From NCBI GenBank assembly GCA_965661345.1, contig CBFIDK010000002.1, positions 146,643 through 210,642 on the forward strand: 64,000 nt of DNA, written 5' to 3'. Below, piece by piece: positions 63,435-64,000 of the stretch. This DNA comes from GCA-2862585 sp965661345. GTDB taxonomy: Bacteria; Bacteroidota; Bacteroidia; Flavobacteriales; UBA7312. The notes beneath the pieces are model-generated. The model ran no database searches and had not been told where the DNA came from. It saw only the letters and a list, made by a program, of their open reading frames with translations. How positions within the stretch are numbered: position 1 is the first letter of the stretch; every line of letters starts with the position of its first letter. Made by a program: the position numbers and the translations under genes.

Positions 63435-63462
63435 AAAAGCCCAAGCGTCTGCTTGGGCTTTT
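63435..63462. terminator. terminator between amt and the sorting-domain gene
   Basis: Perfect 12-base-pair stem (63435-63446 with 63451-63462), loop GTCT, with A's on the left and T's on the right, so it serves both convergent genes. Confidence 0.85.
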
Positions 63463-63481
63463 AAATAGTCAAATCTAAATT

Positions 63482-64000
63482 TTACTGAAGCACTATCTTT
63501 TTGTTCACGCTTCCATTTAAGGTAGTAATTTCTAAGAAGTACACGCCTTTGGGTGTAGCGTTCATGTCTATTACCGTCTGGTGCTGGCCTGCAAAGTTCA
63601 CTAGCTCTTCGCTGTAAAGCTCCTCGCCAATTACGTTAACCACCTTAATGTTCACCGTCTGCACCTCTTCCGAGCTAAAGCTGATGTTAAACACACCTCT
63701 TGATGGGTTTGGATAAACTTCCAAGTCTGACACTAAGTCCATAGCTACTCTTTCTCCACCCAATGTATAAGTTACATCTGATGAGAATACCGTTGCCCAA
63801 GATGTTCCGTTAGGACCACAAGCGCCACGTATTCTCCAAGAAATCTCATCCCCTGGGTTTTGGTTGAACTTAGTTTGAGAAGTCGCCGATCCTGGAATAT
63901 TATTCCACTCGTATACTGCTCCTGTAGTCACATTAGTCATCTCTAGGAAGTAATGGTCTGGCTCTCCACTCTGTGGAGTATCCCAAGACATGATTACTGC
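63482..64000 (-). CDS. T9SS sorting-domain protein, N-terminus outside window
   Basis: The frame enters from the right edge (AVIMSWDTPQSGEPDHY is the first readable sequence) and ends at 63482. The remaining 172 residues hold a fibronectin-III-like strand set (SWRIRGACGPNGTSWATVFS, sugar- or protein-binding type) and the complete type A sorting domain (DLEVYPNPSRGVFNISF and TPKGVYFLEI, ending NKKIVLQ). Cell-surface or released cargo of the Por secretion system. Repetitive FN3 domains probably continue upstream. Confidence 0.8.
   Translation of the reverse strand, partial: AVIMSWDTPQSGEPDHYFLEMTNVTTGAVYEWNNIPGSATSQTKFNQNPGDEISWRIRGACGPNGTSWATVFSSDVTYTLGGERVAMDLVSDLEVYPNPSRGVFNISFSSEEVQTVNIKVVNVIGEELYSEELVNFAGQHQTVIDMNATPKGVYFLEITTLNGSVNKKIVLQ

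Overview
The window is AT-rich, gene-dense DNA from a member of the Bacteroidota, most likely an environmental (probably marine) Flavobacteriales bacterium. The evidence is: promoter -7 boxes of the form TAnnTTTG in front of many genes; secreted proteins ending in the type IX secretion (Por) sorting domain; families such as DUF6427, DUF177-rpmF, DUF4956 and SDR-type threonine dehydrogenase; flavobacterial gene orders (yicC-gmk-nadD, asnS-rpoN, plsX-fabH-accB-accC); and a futalosine-pathway menaquinone gene (mqnC). Both ends cut a gene: hmgA at the left edge and a sorting-domain protein at the right edge.

Layout. 1-9.7 kb: tyrosine and threonine catabolism (hmgA, threonine dehydrogenase), tRNA hydroxylase trhO, cysS, a glutaminyl-cyclase-like M28 lipoprotein, a fatty-acid desaturase and polA. 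9.6-10.5 kb: two small paralogous membrane proteins and a 307-base gap. 10.5-24.5 kb: sulfur amino-acid enzyme and SDR, a secreted thioredoxin-like protein, yicC-gmk-nadD, purQ, DUF6427, a 55-residue small membrane protein, purD, acyl-CoA carboxylase, YebC and lepA. 24.5-36.5 kb: an outer-membrane protein with a CotH/lamin-tail protein, riboflavin synthase and mqnC, pepA-pdxA, and the fatty-acid initiation operon DUF177-rpmF-plsX-fabH-accB-accC.

36.5-42.3 kb is an accessory island unlike the rest. It opens with REP-like repeats fused to the tail of a GIY-YIG nuclease gene that is broken by an in-frame amber codon, followed by an XRE regulator. Next come two repeat-bounded units. Each starts with the same promoter-proximal and signal-peptide segment (MKNLQKLL...) and ends with the same lipoprotein 3' end plus terminator. 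The first unit is compact. The second is expanded by a Cys-rich secreted protein, three small two-helix membrane proteins and a CPBP (CAAX-type) membrane protease. A short direct repeat carrying a translation start region lies in front of three of these genes. The two thioredoxin-like lipoproteins that close the units are near-identical at both ends and diverged in the middle. This is the best candidate for an undescribed system.

42.3-64 kb: dxs; a complete TetR-TolC-adaptor-RND efflux operon with a candidate palindromic operator; asnS, rpoN and a PAP2-like protein; a secreted protein with two near-identical C-type-lectin-like domains; a six-gene operon CotH-lipoprotein-VTC-DUF4956-DUF2490-rhomboid that looks like a cell-surface phosphotransfer/polyphosphate locus; an Lrp-type regulator, an unknown 83-residue protein, the ammonium transporter and a truncated T9SS cargo. 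Assignments rest on motif recognition in translated sequence. No database search was run.
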